This document shows, one piece after another, positions 9,701-16,744 of a DNA stretch of 64,000 nucleotides. The stretch covers positions 452,409 through 516,408 of the forward strand of contig NZ_JXQD01000024.1 of assembly GCF_002100145.1 (NCBI RefSeq), written 5' to 3'. Positions within the stretch are counted from its first letter, which is position 1, and each line of letters begins with the position of its first letter. The notes beneath the pieces are model-generated. The model was not told where the DNA came from, searched no databases, and saw only the letters and a list, made by a program, of their open reading frames with translations. Source of the stretch: Vibrio sp. qd031 (lineage in GTDB: Bacteria; Pseudomonadota; Gammaproteobacteria; Enterobacterales; Vibrionaceae). The position numbers and the translations under genes are program-made.

Positions 9701-10120
9701 CAGTTCATTTTGGGCTGTGCTATCCAGATCTTCTAGGGTGGCTTCTAGATTATTCAGAGCGCTTTCATCACTTGAAAGATCCGCATCGACCTCTGCAATT
9801 TTTTCTTCAGAGTTTTCTTTGTCTAAGTCGACACAGGTGCCATTTCTATCGACAGTCCCCGCAGGGCAATCCTTATCATCAGGGTCAGTTGGATCAGACG
9901 GGTCTGTTGGATCCGTTGGGTCTGTTGGGCCTGTTGGGTCTGTTGGGCCACACCCCGTACTCTCAGAGCCTGTACCGCACGGCGTAAACCTTGGTGAAAT
10001 GGTAATACTATCTTGGTTACTAAGATCGGTGACTTCACCATTCGCATACCCAATTCCGGATAGCAATAGGACAACCGATAGAAATAATTTGAAATAATTG
10101 CTCGACACACCTAACTCCAT
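3737..10120 (-). CDS. Giant Sec-exported Rhs/YD-repeat protein with variable C-terminal toxin candidate
   Basis: A 2127-residue protein starting at ATG 10120; an open extension to 10216 adds 32 residues that do not look like a signal. Residues 1-28 form a Sec signal peptide (hydrophobic FLSVVLLLSGIGYANG). Next come an Asp-Pro-Thr repeat linker (about residues 65-85), an acidic region that may coil, a conserved entry segment with PVEISSGAK, then dozens of YD repeats of the form YDxxGRL. The Rhs core ends with SYGYVSGNP and VDPWGL near residue 1977. The last 150 residues differ from the orphan tip and carry a hydrophobic stretch (about 60-90 of the tip) rich in Ala, Val and Gly. In this family the YD repeats form a shell that encloses the toxic tip. 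No PAAR or VgrG segment is visible, so type VI delivery is not supported here. The toxin activity is unknown; membrane attack is a guess. Confidence 0.85.
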   Translation of the reverse strand: MELGVSSNYFKLFLSVVLLLSGIGYANGEVTDLSNQDSITISPRFTPCGTGSESTGCGPTDPTGPTDPTDPTDPSDPTDPDDKDCPAGTVDRNGTCVDLDKENSEEKIAEVDADLSSDESALNNLEATLEDLDSTAQNELNDAQASATLLQDENRDNGLLGDTTGCPVEISSGAKSTSATDAVFSLLNLTRTHRLSQGSGWSLGKGWHSSVDSRIIWGVDASIGHVLNTAAQVVTQYNQLIADVDSRIEYYSSIPTTGYGAYSTDVQAAITRAIDILTERREGYINSRDIALQRKEVVQNHEAHITKRKALNAVTVDTSYPAEYEVGSAYVKRICTTGSRELYLQSNEQFEATDGIANQFSLLDSGEIEVTNPSGVVYRYNVHGHLINVVALDGRSVTLTRNSNHKVTLLSDEIGRTLRFTYQGDLLDKVFDESGRVTQYEYTSGKLSKVTQFDGRETHYQYEYSANPLAITKKTDGLGNSASYEYDKVGGKDVVVKQQDEVGNTFEYEYDFEARTTTLTHRNGEETIYTYNRFNRVVSELHEVDGSETLKEYDVMGNLLYISNGEGDVTSYAYNGVGQMTNKYDAAGVDSAWDYDADGRLASTTNGNGETTDYYYDHSGKLDYKALPDGSTITEVWQDELLQSRTTSDGEVTEYQYDENGYPERVTRYGNATATDNVYIQETDFDAIGRPLSVSIGSEALPRAQWRTTTYTYTTLDGRSLDNPTSITDPLQRTATYEYDLNMRLLKEVDFSGVETVYTYTPVGKVDDKTISMPTESGVQSYYYNYHYDKEHNLVKAEQPGNVVWRYEYDGKNRLKRSYIEGTNVQKTFEYDLADRLVEETDAAGNITSYLLRGNGQKDTTTDPLNNTLSHYYDNAGRLISITDSGRGANRLDVDYNALGQVQTRRDGEGNEIHFTYTQDGDVLSESLPNQYGEARYTYERDWQGAALSIQNAEGGEWSVTYNVFGQPIYREDSEGGIETFDYDALSRQVFHRDTAGVETTWDYDQQATQLVVTKVALDTTQIMGARSARRESVKTYDLMGRLTEFVDALGQQWRFEYNAQGLLSDTYNPDGSRIEQRYNAAGQQVANLVHPANSNEGAVRASYYTYDGEGRVLTEQLPFYPLGTVNTYTYNGLGQVTSKMLPDYTRADYLYDIAGRLKHVNYPDGTVESWEYDANDNPTDHTDQEGYVWAYQYNADNQRTHLFDPYAAAYVYSPDETVYDKMGRVVREINGLGHSTQTLRDSLGRIEHTIDALNHQTDYVLDAAGRVQSMTDPLDRKTSFAYNGFGETLSRTDARGFTTEFEVDALGRTIKQTDAFGEETHWGYNYRDQVTDSTDERNYTTKRHYNSFGNLTSVVDPLGSRTQYQWNAADKVTKVTNALGYSQEFAYDQLAQLEYHTNELSQQWSFDYNEMGQVKTIRQPQSGSDINYDYDSRGNAVSVEYQVDGHWVVDQWDYDQTGRLASITNPALSEHYEYDAADNLKTVINTTLGQTFSYDYDARKLRTVSQITQNESVEYQRDEAGQIALIHRIRNNTVVESFELDYNNNGQLETVIYPNRSRRILDYDALGRISSITIEAQQLKGKKWRNWELVEQFDYRYDEAGNLIDQNRYGAKTRDQWASFEYDALNRLVHANYPKNDDIDYQWDAVGNLVEKRTKSHRYDYEYNQASQLTGFDGHRLPGFGCDYDGACDSDSDDANNQWFEYRYDDNGYLTEVSSHQGTQNYAHDPLGRMTDISNPNGTYVHYGYDSRSRRITTERNRLTDDGLEAPQTLVSQYDGRQEQAQFEAGKAFRSLTLLPEQNGYGQVLHQALYGTQSSYLKASGTKGADISHLYMHHDRQGSTILALDSGNTQAMRLGYSPFGEVFRKHNDQTFWKANSTVNANHQLGQLVPYQYTGKYTEGSTGLVQMDARWYNPHTHRFVQPDYWNLRNTHLPAEIQHELMRFTGLNTSQLLSDPSQQMSYGYVSGNPLTWVDPWGLCLPVETDGVVSKEETIRVLEENINAWVNAEQLRIDEEFSDNVLGTFIDIGRVSSERIGYAATVAVVVAPTGWAAGALAAISSLTGISVSAVDWTASSNPNGAANVGSISAESLRYVGNQLAPIAPRPVQIGFDAATQVSNFIYGEAARND

Positions 10121-10775
10121 GGAATGTTCATTTTCGATGACCCAAATGTGGCCAAATGACTGATTTTGCGAAGAGTGTAGGGAATTTGACGATGTCAATA
10201 AAGCGGCACCAATCACACATTAGACATATGCATTCAGTTACATCTATATTGAGTCAAGGTCAATTTCTCTGACCAGCCATGCAAACTAAGGGACTACAGA
10301 GAAACTAACCCGTTTATATTAGTGCAATCTAAATTACTACTTTTAAGTTAATTTTCTTAGTATCGAGACTATTTTAAAGTGGGGGTTCACATGAAAGTCG
10401 AGTGAAAATGAAGCTTATCGAATATAGGGACTCTAAATAGTTGGAAAAGAGCCAGCTCAGACTCCCCAGGATAGTAGTACCTACTTGTGCTCTGTAACTA
10501 AATCAACTAACTAACAAAATCACAGTTAAAGTTGATGACTCGAGGCATTAAAACATACTATGGGGCAACGTCGAGATAGCCTACTGACACGAGTTTAAAA
10601 AGCCGGGTCGAAAACCTGCCCGAGCATCATTTCACCTTCGAGTTTTTTTGAATCTGCGTTTCGAGCAAGTCAACCACTATTGAAGTGAGTAATTCTTTCC
10701 AACACTTGCCTTATTAGCAATAAAACGGTGCTAATATTTTCTGCCTTCAATTAAAGATTACTTGAGATGCACCTC
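10121..10775. other. Gene-free stretch between rhs and integrase
   Basis: No convincing gene on either strand. It should hold the rhs promoter and the integrase 3' region. I see no clear sigma-70 promoter of good spacing and no strong terminator, only weak inverted repeats near 10590-10650. Confidence 0.5.
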
Positions 10776-12080
10776 TTACTTGATAAGTGAAGCTATTAAC
10801 AACGCCTTTTCTTCTGCACTAAGATTTTGAACAGCTCTTTTAGCAACGTCTAGATTGCTCATCGTTATTGACTTACTACTTTGTGAAGTAATTAAATTAA
10901 CAGTGCGTTCCAATTCTGACCGCACAGAACTAACATCAACATGCGCGTAGGCTTGCGCTGTAATGGAAAGATTACTATGGCCGAGTAACTTACTTACAAC
11001 ATGCATCGAGCCACCGGTATTAATTTGCAGTGTGGCAATGGTTCGACGCAGATCATGAATGGTAAGGTGCTTATCGGGTTGTCCAGGACAGTACATCCCA
11101 ATTCTTGATGTTATCCGGTGCCAAAATCCGCCCTTTGCAGATTTACTCGTAATATGCCCAGAGGCACTACTTGTAGATGGAAATACAAACTCCTCGCCCA
11201 CCTTTGCGTCTCGCGATCGGCGCTCTAAGATTTTCATTACTTCAGGGACTAAGGGGACCAACGTTGTCTTTTTGTTCTTTGCATCGTCGGCACCTATACG
11301 CCACGTACAACTGCTGAGGTCTATGTCTTTCCATTTCATACCCAACACAGCTAGCTTTCTCTGCGCAGTAAAGCAGAGCACTAACACACAGTCTTGGTAG
11401 ATTTGATTTTCCTGAGAAAGCGACCTTAAAAACTGCTCTAGCTCCACCAACGTTAAAGTTCTTTCACGACAAAATTGGGATTCATCGACTTTGGTTAGAT
11501 CTCTGAACGGGCTTAGATCCAACTCAGCTCGTGAATACATTGATTTTAGTAACGTCAGGCTATGATTATGCAAACTATAGCCCTTTGATTTGAGGGTATC
11601 GCTTAAAAAATCCTTAAACACTCGCTTGGTCAGGTAAGGAACCCTCTTAGAACCAAGTTTAGGCTTAATATGCAGGCGGTATACAGCTTCGTAACCTTTA
11701 TAGCTTGACTCACGTCGCCTACCTCTCAGAATGTCTTGTTCAAATTCGGATGTATAGATGCGAAACACATCATCTAAAGTCAACGAATTTCGGTGCTGAC
11801 GTTTTTCCGCATTAGGGTCTTTTCCCTCACTTAAATCAACACTCAAACTACGAGCAATTTTCCTGGCTTTCTCTATCGATAGGTCAGGAAACAGACCTAT
11901 TTTGATATTGTGATTCTTACCGCGAATTTTGCGTCGAAACCGAAAGATCTTAGCTCCACTTGGCAAAACCTCTAGCAAAAGCCCCTTAACCGAATCTTTC
12001 GCGCCCCTATCGCGATATTGAACACGAATATCGGATTCTGCTAAAGACTCCAGATTTTTCTTATTGAATGCGACATTCAT
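10776..12080 (-). CDS. P4-like tyrosine recombinase (island integrase)
   Basis: With ATG at 12080 the protein has 434 residues. The start is preceded by GGTGG and lies inside the end of the AlpA-like gene (20-base overlap). The N-terminal part (about 10-85) matches the arm-site DNA-binding domain of P4-type integrases (GAKIFRFRRKIRGK, GLFPDLSIEKARKIA). The catalytic domain keeps all key residues: Arg in TAQRKLAVLGMKW, Lys in DAKNKKTTLVPL, HDLRRT, LGHSNLSITAQAYAHVD with the nucleophile Tyr. It should integrate and excise the element at tRNA-Arg. Its place in mid-island, rather than beside the tRNA, is unusual. The 11-bp iterons at both ends are likely binding sites. Confidence 0.93.
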   Translation of the reverse strand: MNVAFNKKNLESLAESDIRVQYRDRGAKDSVKGLLLEVLPSGAKIFRFRRKIRGKNHNIKIGLFPDLSIEKARKIARSLSVDLSEGKDPNAEKRQHRNSLTLDDVFRIYTSEFEQDILRGRRRESSYKGYEAVYRLHIKPKLGSKRVPYLTKRVFKDFLSDTLKSKGYSLHNHSLTLLKSMYSRAELDLSPFRDLTKVDESQFCRERTLTLVELEQFLRSLSQENQIYQDCVLVLCFTAQRKLAVLGMKWKDIDLSSCTWRIGADDAKNKKTTLVPLVPEVMKILERRSRDAKVGEEFVFPSTSSASGHITSKSAKGGFWHRITSRIGMYCPGQPDKHLTIHDLRRTIATLQINTGGSMHVVSKLLGHSNLSITAQAYAHVDVSSVRSELERTVNLITSQSSKSITMSNLDVAKRAVQNLSAEEKALLIASLIK

Positions 12081-12270
12081 TTGGCACCACCTTGCTGCGC
12101 TCAATGAATTCATCCAAATCTTGTTGTGTATAGTAAACTTTGCGTCCAACCTTGATGTAAGCCAAGTCGTAACGTTTTGTCGACGCCCACACAGCAAGCG
12201 TCGCTGATGAAAGTCCTAAATAACTAGCAGCTTCATCTCTGGATAATAGTGGCGATTTGATCTGATTCAT
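12061..12270 (-). CDS. AlpA/excisionase-like small HTH protein
   Basis: A 69-residue protein with the helix-turn-helix pattern of the AlpA/MerR-like excisionase group: LLSRDEAASYLGLSSATLAVWASTK, then a short wing with KVGRKVYYTQQDLDEFIE. AGGGA lies about 8 bases before the ATG. It overlaps the start of the integrase by 20 bases, so the two are translationally linked. Such proteins act as recombination directionality factors or activate integrase transcription. Which of these applies here is not visible. Confidence 0.85.
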   Translation of the reverse strand: MNQIKSPLLSRDEAASYLGLSSATLAVWASTKRYDLAYIKVGRKVYYTQQDLDEFIERSKVVPNECRIQ

Positions 12271-12332
12271 GAGTCATTCCCTCAAGTTATATTCATTTTC
12301 ACAATACATCATGCTTTTCTCCCGACTAGCTT

Positions 12333-13271
12333 TTAGCCGCAATACGAGTTAATTACGTATTCCCGGTTATGACCAAGTTCCTTGGCAACTGTCTTTGCAT
12401 GCTCGTAATATTCGGCTTTATCTCGAATTTTCCCTCCTCCTCGTATTGGCACCTGGTAGCCAATCAACGTATTCATTCGATCACATGCAAACATTGCACG
12501 TAGATCATGTATTGTTCCAAACCCTTCGGACTTTAGATATGCTCGCAGTTTGTATTCAATATGCCGATATACTTTGATCATCGACTGATCTGAAGGGATC
12601 ATGTTTCTACTCCCTTTAGATTTTGAATTTCCAAGTGCATCTTCAAGTACTTGCTCTACAAACGGTGAAGTCGCAACCCACCGAGACGTTTTACGTCCTC
12701 CTTTTGTTCCTCGAGTGACATTTATTTTGCCTTCGCTTCGATGTTGTTTTAGTGCTTCTTTTGGTCGCAACAAAACCGTTTCCCTCAAGCGCAAGCCTAG
12801 TAATCGCGAAGCAGCAAATGTAAAAGCTGTTTCTTGTTCCTGTTTACGAAGCTCGATATATCTTGCTTCAACTTGTTCCATAGGCAGATAAATCAAAGGC
12901 TTTGTTCGACGATGGGACCGCTTGCCAAGATACTTCGAAGGGCTGATCTCCAATTCTCTATCTTCTCGCAAGCACTCTAAAATCACGTTCATGCTAGATA
13001 ACAGGTTTGTACCATAGCTCAGAGAGTATCGTTTTGACTGAACTATACTGGCGACCCACGAGGCATATGCTTCAATATCGTCTTGTTCAATGAATCGAAA
13101 ATCATCGATTCCAAGCTCATAGATAAATTGAAAAAATAGCTTCGATCTGCAGAGGTGCGCTTGCCTCGTTTGGTATCGACCTTCTCCAAATTTGTGCTTC
13201 AACACGGCTTTGGTGGCAAACTTAAAAGATCGACCAAAACCGAAATTCTTTTTGCTAGATTTTTTCTTCAT
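12333..13271 (-). CDS. Second tyrosine recombinase (Integrase_1-type domain)
   Basis: ATG 13271 follows a GGAGAG ribosome site and gives 312 residues; an upstream TTG at 13283 is less likely. The basic N-terminus (KKKSSKKNFGFGRSFKF) leads into a SAM-like core-binding domain (TRQAHLCRSKLFFQFIYELGI). The catalytic part has LLGLRLRETVLLRP, GTKGGRKTSRW, HDLRAMFACDR, LGHN and a terminal NSYCG carrying the presumed nucleophile Tyr. All R-K-H-R-H-Y positions can be matched, so it may be active. It lies 62 bases upstream of the AlpA-like gene, on the same strand. It may serve the island, or be a relic of an older element. The family name is from memory of similar Vibrio and ICE proteins. Confidence 0.8.
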   Translation of the reverse strand: MKKKSSKKNFGFGRSFKFATKAVLKHKFGEGRYQTRQAHLCRSKLFFQFIYELGIDDFRFIEQDDIEAYASWVASIVQSKRYSLSYGTNLLSSMNVILECLREDRELEISPSKYLGKRSHRRTKPLIYLPMEQVEARYIELRKQEQETAFTFAASRLLGLRLRETVLLRPKEALKQHRSEGKINVTRGTKGGRKTSRWVATSPFVEQVLEDALGNSKSKGSRNMIPSDQSMIKVYRHIEYKLRAYLKSEGFGTIHDLRAMFACDRMNTLIGYQVPIRGGGKIRDKAEYYEHAKTVAKELGHNREYVINSYCG

Positions 13272-13599
13272 CTTACTCTCCAAAACTTTGTAAATGCTGT
13301 TTAGTGTTGACCTCTATAGCGCATGGCTACTGGGCGTAAAAGCTTTAGCTCGCTGTTTGAGAATGCCGGATACGGTTGAGTACGAAACTCATCGCAAACT
13401 TGAGTGAGTTTTTATGTAATTAGTAGTGCGGTTGCGGGGTTCTCCGTATGCAACCTGCGTATTGATAGGGTTGGCAACTCGCTAGTTGCTCTCAATTACT
13501 GACATAGCCGTGTTCTTATTCGTACACGCTCGTCGTGTATTTATTGCTCTTCATCGTTAATAAAAAGCCAACAGAAAATTAAGCGGAGTACTCCTTGGA
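13272..13599. other. Gene-free stretch upstream of the second recombinase
   Basis: No gene seen. There is a short inverted repeat GCAACT/AGTTGC near 13474 and an imperfect hairpin near 13386-13414. The stretch may hold the promoter of the recombinase-AlpA-integrase transcript. Confidence 0.4.
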
Positions 13600-13950
13600 T
13601 TAGTAGCCACTGAGGCGGGTATTTTTTCTATAGGAATTGTTATAAATTTTGTTGAGTTTTACCTTCCACTGTTTTTTGTCCATAAGCTCTAATAGCTTAT
13701 ATAAGGTACGGCGATAGTCCTCACGAGTCGTTGGTGCAAGGTCTTTGCAGCACACTCGGATCACATAGACAAAGTGCTTCTCCCGCCAATGATCAACTTC
13801 AATCCCAAAACGTTTATCGATAAATGTTTCAATTGCTTTAATCCGCTGTAATTCTTTGTATTTACTCGCTGGAGCGCCTTTTAATTTGCGCTTGAACATC
13901 ATATAAGCACCGCCCATACCATCCCTCCACTCTCTAACTACATAAACCAT
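13600..13950 (-). CDS. Small basic protein of unknown function
   Basis: A frame of 116 residues from ATG 13950, or 105 from ATG 13917, which has a good GGAGG six bases before it and may be the true start. The protein is basic and mostly helical, with ASKYKELQRIKAIETFIDKRFGIEVDHW, then a DYRRTLYKLLELMDKK segment and a Lys/Arg-rich tail. I recognise no family. It lies upstream of the recombinase genes on the same strand and could be a regulator or accessory factor. That is a guess from charge and position. Confidence 0.5.
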   Translation of the reverse strand: MVYVVREWRDGMGGAYMMFKRKLKGAPASKYKELQRIKAIETFIDKRFGIEVDHWREKHFVYVIRVCCKDLAPTTREDYRRTLYKLLELMDKKQWKVKLNKIYNNSYRKNTRLSGY

Positions 13951-14696
13951 ACCATCGGCTTTGGGTTACTCAGTAACTAACTGTTATCTAGTCTAGAGAA
14001 TAAACTTTTTTATTACTTTCTCGGTTAGAAATGCCAAATTGAAAAATGGGTTATTTTTTGGATAAAAATGTGCCATTTAGTTCAGCTATTACTACAGGAA
14101 CGCTAAGCATGACAGTGGCTAACACCATGATTTTCTTTTCGTCTCTTTTTAAAATATGGCTATCAGGAAAACACCCAATCGAGACTTCGAGCATTTTAAA
14201 GAGGAGGGATTAGATTTAAATAATACTTTAGACAAGTATGATGAACGTGACGATGCCACACTTATTTACAGGAAAATGCGATAAAGGGAGCTGAAGAATG
14301 CTCCTATCAATTACTTATAAAATACTTAAGATTCACAATAGAGTGACATAGTGAATTTGGCCCACTGATGAGAAATTCTCAGATATAGCTGAGTGAACTG
14401 CTTCGGATTTTATAGGTCCATCTTTGAGAAAATGACCTTTTTCCACTTTTACTGGAGTATTTCAACAAAAGAGACGTAGGGCATAATTCAAAGCACAATC
14501 TGGTTCAGAAACGTGCGTGCCGTGGTCGGCTCTGACCCACCTTTGGAAATAAGAGTGTAAACATGAAACTTGATCACTCTAACGTAGCCAACGGTTTACG
14601 GATTGGATACCATTCAATCAATGCCTTTTAAACATTATAATTTCACGAGTATAAAAAACCGCCCGAAGGCGGCTCATATAATCGCATATAACGTGC
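13951..14696. other. Intergenic stretch inside the island
   Basis: No confident gene. It holds one small plus-strand frame (14156-14284, listed apart) and AT-rich sequence. The sequence around 14390-14600 shows no recognisable coding, repeat or RNA signal. Confidence 0.4.
14156..14284 (+). CDS. Possible 42-residue acidic protein
   Basis: ATG to TAA encodes a charged peptide beginning MAIRKTPNRDFEHFKEEG and ending LIYRKMR, with clustered Asp/Glu. The composition looks protein-like, but there is no clear ribosome site before the ATG and I know no relative. It could be a true small gene, the N-terminal remnant of a lost gene, or chance. Confidence 0.25.
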   Translation: MAIRKTPNRDFEHFKEEGLDLNNTLDKYDERDDATLIYRKMR

Positions 14697-15542
14697 CTAG
14701 CTTAGTTTGAAGTCAACTGGCGCATTTGCTAGATCTGGCTCAGCAAAATCAAGGATCTTCGCTTTGTTTTTGAAAGGTAAGACTTGAACCCCTAATCGCA
14801 TCATTCCACTCTTTACCGAGTCAAACGCCATTAGGATCTCATGCTTATTAGATTTCGGTGCCTCAATCGTAAATAAAAAATCGTCAGCTTTAATTGCTTT
14901 CGCATCAAGTATATGTCCGACACGAGAAATCCATTTATCACCATGGTCGGCAATATCCATGGGTTTAGCTTGGTTAAATGACATCGGTTTAATTGCGCGA
15001 AGATCTCTGCCAATTGATGTCACCAATGGAATTTTTATTTTACCAAAGCCAGCATCAACAGAGCTTTCCTTATACCTCAATGGAAGAGACCCAAATTGTT
15101 CTCTAAGCTCTCTAACCATTAATCGTTCACGCTGCTCTTTCGATACAGGAAGTTCCCTGCCAATATACGTTTGATATAGGCGATTAAGAACAACATCACC
15201 ATTTTCAGCAAGTATTACACCAGTTTCACTGAAGGTCATTACTCCCTCACGTTTGCGCGTTAACTCGTGCATAACAGCAGATAATTCACTCCCATCTACC
15301 CCTTTCGCATAGTGCTTAATACGTTCTAACTCCGTTTCGATAAATGAACGAGCTTTACCATAAAGCCCTCCATCAATGTCATCAAAGAAATTGTTTAAAC
15401 GTGTGAATGGTGCTGGCGCAAGTTTAATAAGCACTGTATTTGGGTAGTCATTCACCCACAGAACAATCCCAACGTTCGCAAACTCTTGGGTTTCAGCAAA
15501 TGGCATAAAACGTATAACAGCATACTCAAACAGTTTTCTCAC
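14697..15542 (-). CDS. DUF3037 protein paired with a HipA-like kinase
   Basis: Start GTG 15542 forms a GTGA overlap with the stop of the upstream kinase gene and has GGGAGG seven bases before it, giving 281 residues. The N-terminus (FEYAVIRFMPFAETQEFANVGIVLW) is the hallmark of DUF3037, whose members usually have an EFxNVGxxL pattern. The rest is a mixed alpha/beta region with no catalytic motif I can name. DUF3037 genes commonly follow HipA-like kinase genes of this size. The tight coupling suggests the two act as one module, perhaps a toxin-antitoxin or defence pair. Function is not established. Confidence 0.75.
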   Translation of the reverse strand: MRKLFEYAVIRFMPFAETQEFANVGIVLWVNDYPNTVLIKLAPAPFTRLNNFFDDIDGGLYGKARSFIETELERIKHYAKGVDGSELSAVMHELTRKREGVMTFSETGVILAENGDVVLNRLYQTYIGRELPVSKEQRERLMVRELREQFGSLPLRYKESSVDAGFGKIKIPLVTSIGRDLRAIKPMSFNQAKPMDIADHGDKWISRVGHILDAKAIKADDFLFTIEAPKSNKHEILMAFDSVKSGMMRLGVQVLPFKNKAKILDFAEPDLANAPVDFKLS

Positions 15543-16255
15543 TTGATGTCCTCCCAAAAGTTGTCGTTCTGATATTGGTATAGTATAGGTAAAATTTCTT
15601 GCTGAATCTGCTCTAAAGAGTAGATCTCAAGCCATTCTTCAGGAAGCTCTGCTAACACACTATCCATTTCTTTTAGAGATAGTTCAATTCGCTGCGTGTA
15701 ATATACACGCTCAATCTCGAATATTTCGTTCCACTCTATAAATGGCGCAGACACATGCAACTCTTTATGTTTGCTAAGTTCGAATTCCTTATCAAACGCT
15801 AAATTGTGATCAATTACAAGAGCATTGTCTTTGGCCGCGTTATAAAAAAAGTTTGGGTTACCTTGCCCCTGCCTGAGAGTTCGATCGTTGTTTCTTATCC
15901 AGTAGTCAAAAAAGTAAAGATCTTTTAGTAACTGATTTGGAAGTTTACCTAACGTCGATGTTGTAACATCTTGAATATTTTCAACAAAGCTTGAAGCAAA
16001 ATTGTATTCGTATAACTCCTTTACTCTTTGCAAAGGACTATCCGCCCATGCTAATGAGAAGTCTGGGATTGGCAACCCAAAAGCTGTACCTAGTCGCGCA
16101 CAGATCCATTCTTTAACCAAACCGTTCGATGCGGCTTTTCGCCCTTTGACAATATGCTTATTGTTTTCATCATCAGTACAAAGGTAAGGTGCCGTTTTTC
16201 CTTGAGTCATTTCTCGTGAGATTTTCTCAATACAAATGTCTTCTTTTTTTGCCAT
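15539..16255 (-). CDS. HipA-like small kinase (HipA_2 type)
   Basis: ATG 16255 follows an AGAGAG ribosome site and gives 238 residues, about half the size of classical HipA. The motifs fit the HipA/PI3K-like fold: KHIVKGR near residue 37 for ATP, NGLVKEWICARLG as the helix that positions it, FDYWIRNNDR at 116-125 as catalytic loop, and VIDHN at 147-151 as metal site. It has no N-terminal subdomain and no HipB-like repressor gene next to it. Classical HipA phosphorylates glutamyl-tRNA synthetase; the target here is unknown. It forms an operon with the DUF3037 gene next to the right attachment site. Confidence 0.75.
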   Translation of the reverse strand: MAKKEDICIEKISREMTQGKTAPYLCTDDENNKHIVKGRKAASNGLVKEWICARLGTAFGLPIPDFSLAWADSPLQRVKELYEYNFASSFVENIQDVTTSTLGKLPNQLLKDLYFFDYWIRNNDRTLRQGQGNPNFFYNAAKDNALVIDHNLAFDKEFELSKHKELHVSAPFIEWNEIFEIERVYYTQRIELSLKEMDSVLAELPEEWLEIYSLEQIQQEILPILYQYQNDNFWEDIK

Positions 16256-16640
16256 GAAATCTCTCTTTACTACAACATTACGGAGTACCAAAACACTGAC
16301 AACGTACAATTAAGCTAATCGCTTGCTCTGGTGTATAATTCTTCTGGGTGCCCTAAAGGACACAGTACCATTCAAATAATGAAATGGAGCTATATTACTT
16401 CCTATAATACCTTGAATTATTCATGAATTACTAATATCAGGAAAGTCACTTACAAACTTTATGGCAAACTGAGCTTGCTAGAATCCCATTAATCGCAGAC
16501 CTAGAAAAGTGAGCACCACTCCATCATTGGTTACCCAAAAACGTACTTTAGACCATACCAAAAGTCACACGTACCCGATAAACAGCGAAGTAAACGATCC
16601 GCTAGGACCACCAATAAAACCTCACAAATAGTCCTACAAC
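16256..16640. other. Upstream region of the HipA-like operon
   Basis: No gene. A near-palindrome GTGCCCTAAAGGACAC lies at 16349-16364, about 95 bases before the kinase start, and could be an operator. A weak promoter for the minus strand (TTGTCA, 16 bases, TAATGT) lies between it and the start. Confidence 0.35.
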
Positions 16641-16672
16641 GAACTAAGTCAAACGAGAAAATGCTGCTGGCG

Positions 16673-16694
16673 GCGTCACCGAGGCGTCACCAAA
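16673..16694 (+). repeat. Two tandem 11-bp iterons near the right island end
   Basis: GCGTCACCGAG followed directly by GCGTCACCAAA, in the same orientation as the three copies at 1721-1753. In a circular form of the island the core would lie between the two groups, as expected for arm sites on both sides of an attP. Confidence 0.7.
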
Positions 16695-16699
16695 ACGAC

Positions 16700-16734
16700 A
16701 AAGCCCCGACAACTCATTGAGCTATCGGGGCTTT
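16700..16734 (-). terminator. Terminator of tRNA-Arg (island-borne copy)
   Basis: A hairpin with AAAGCCCCGA and TCGGGGCTTT arms lies 10 bases past the tRNA 3' end. It is near-identical to the copy at 1523-1557, so the island supplies both the tRNA end and a replacement terminator. Confidence 0.8.
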
Positions 16735-16744
16735 TTAGAATGAA

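Noticed and set aside
9583..10097. Plus-strand frames opposite the start of rhs
   Set aside because: They mirror the Asp-Pro-Thr repeat and YD-coding DNA on the other strand and contain low-complexity Gly/Leu/Ser runs. No start signals are seen.
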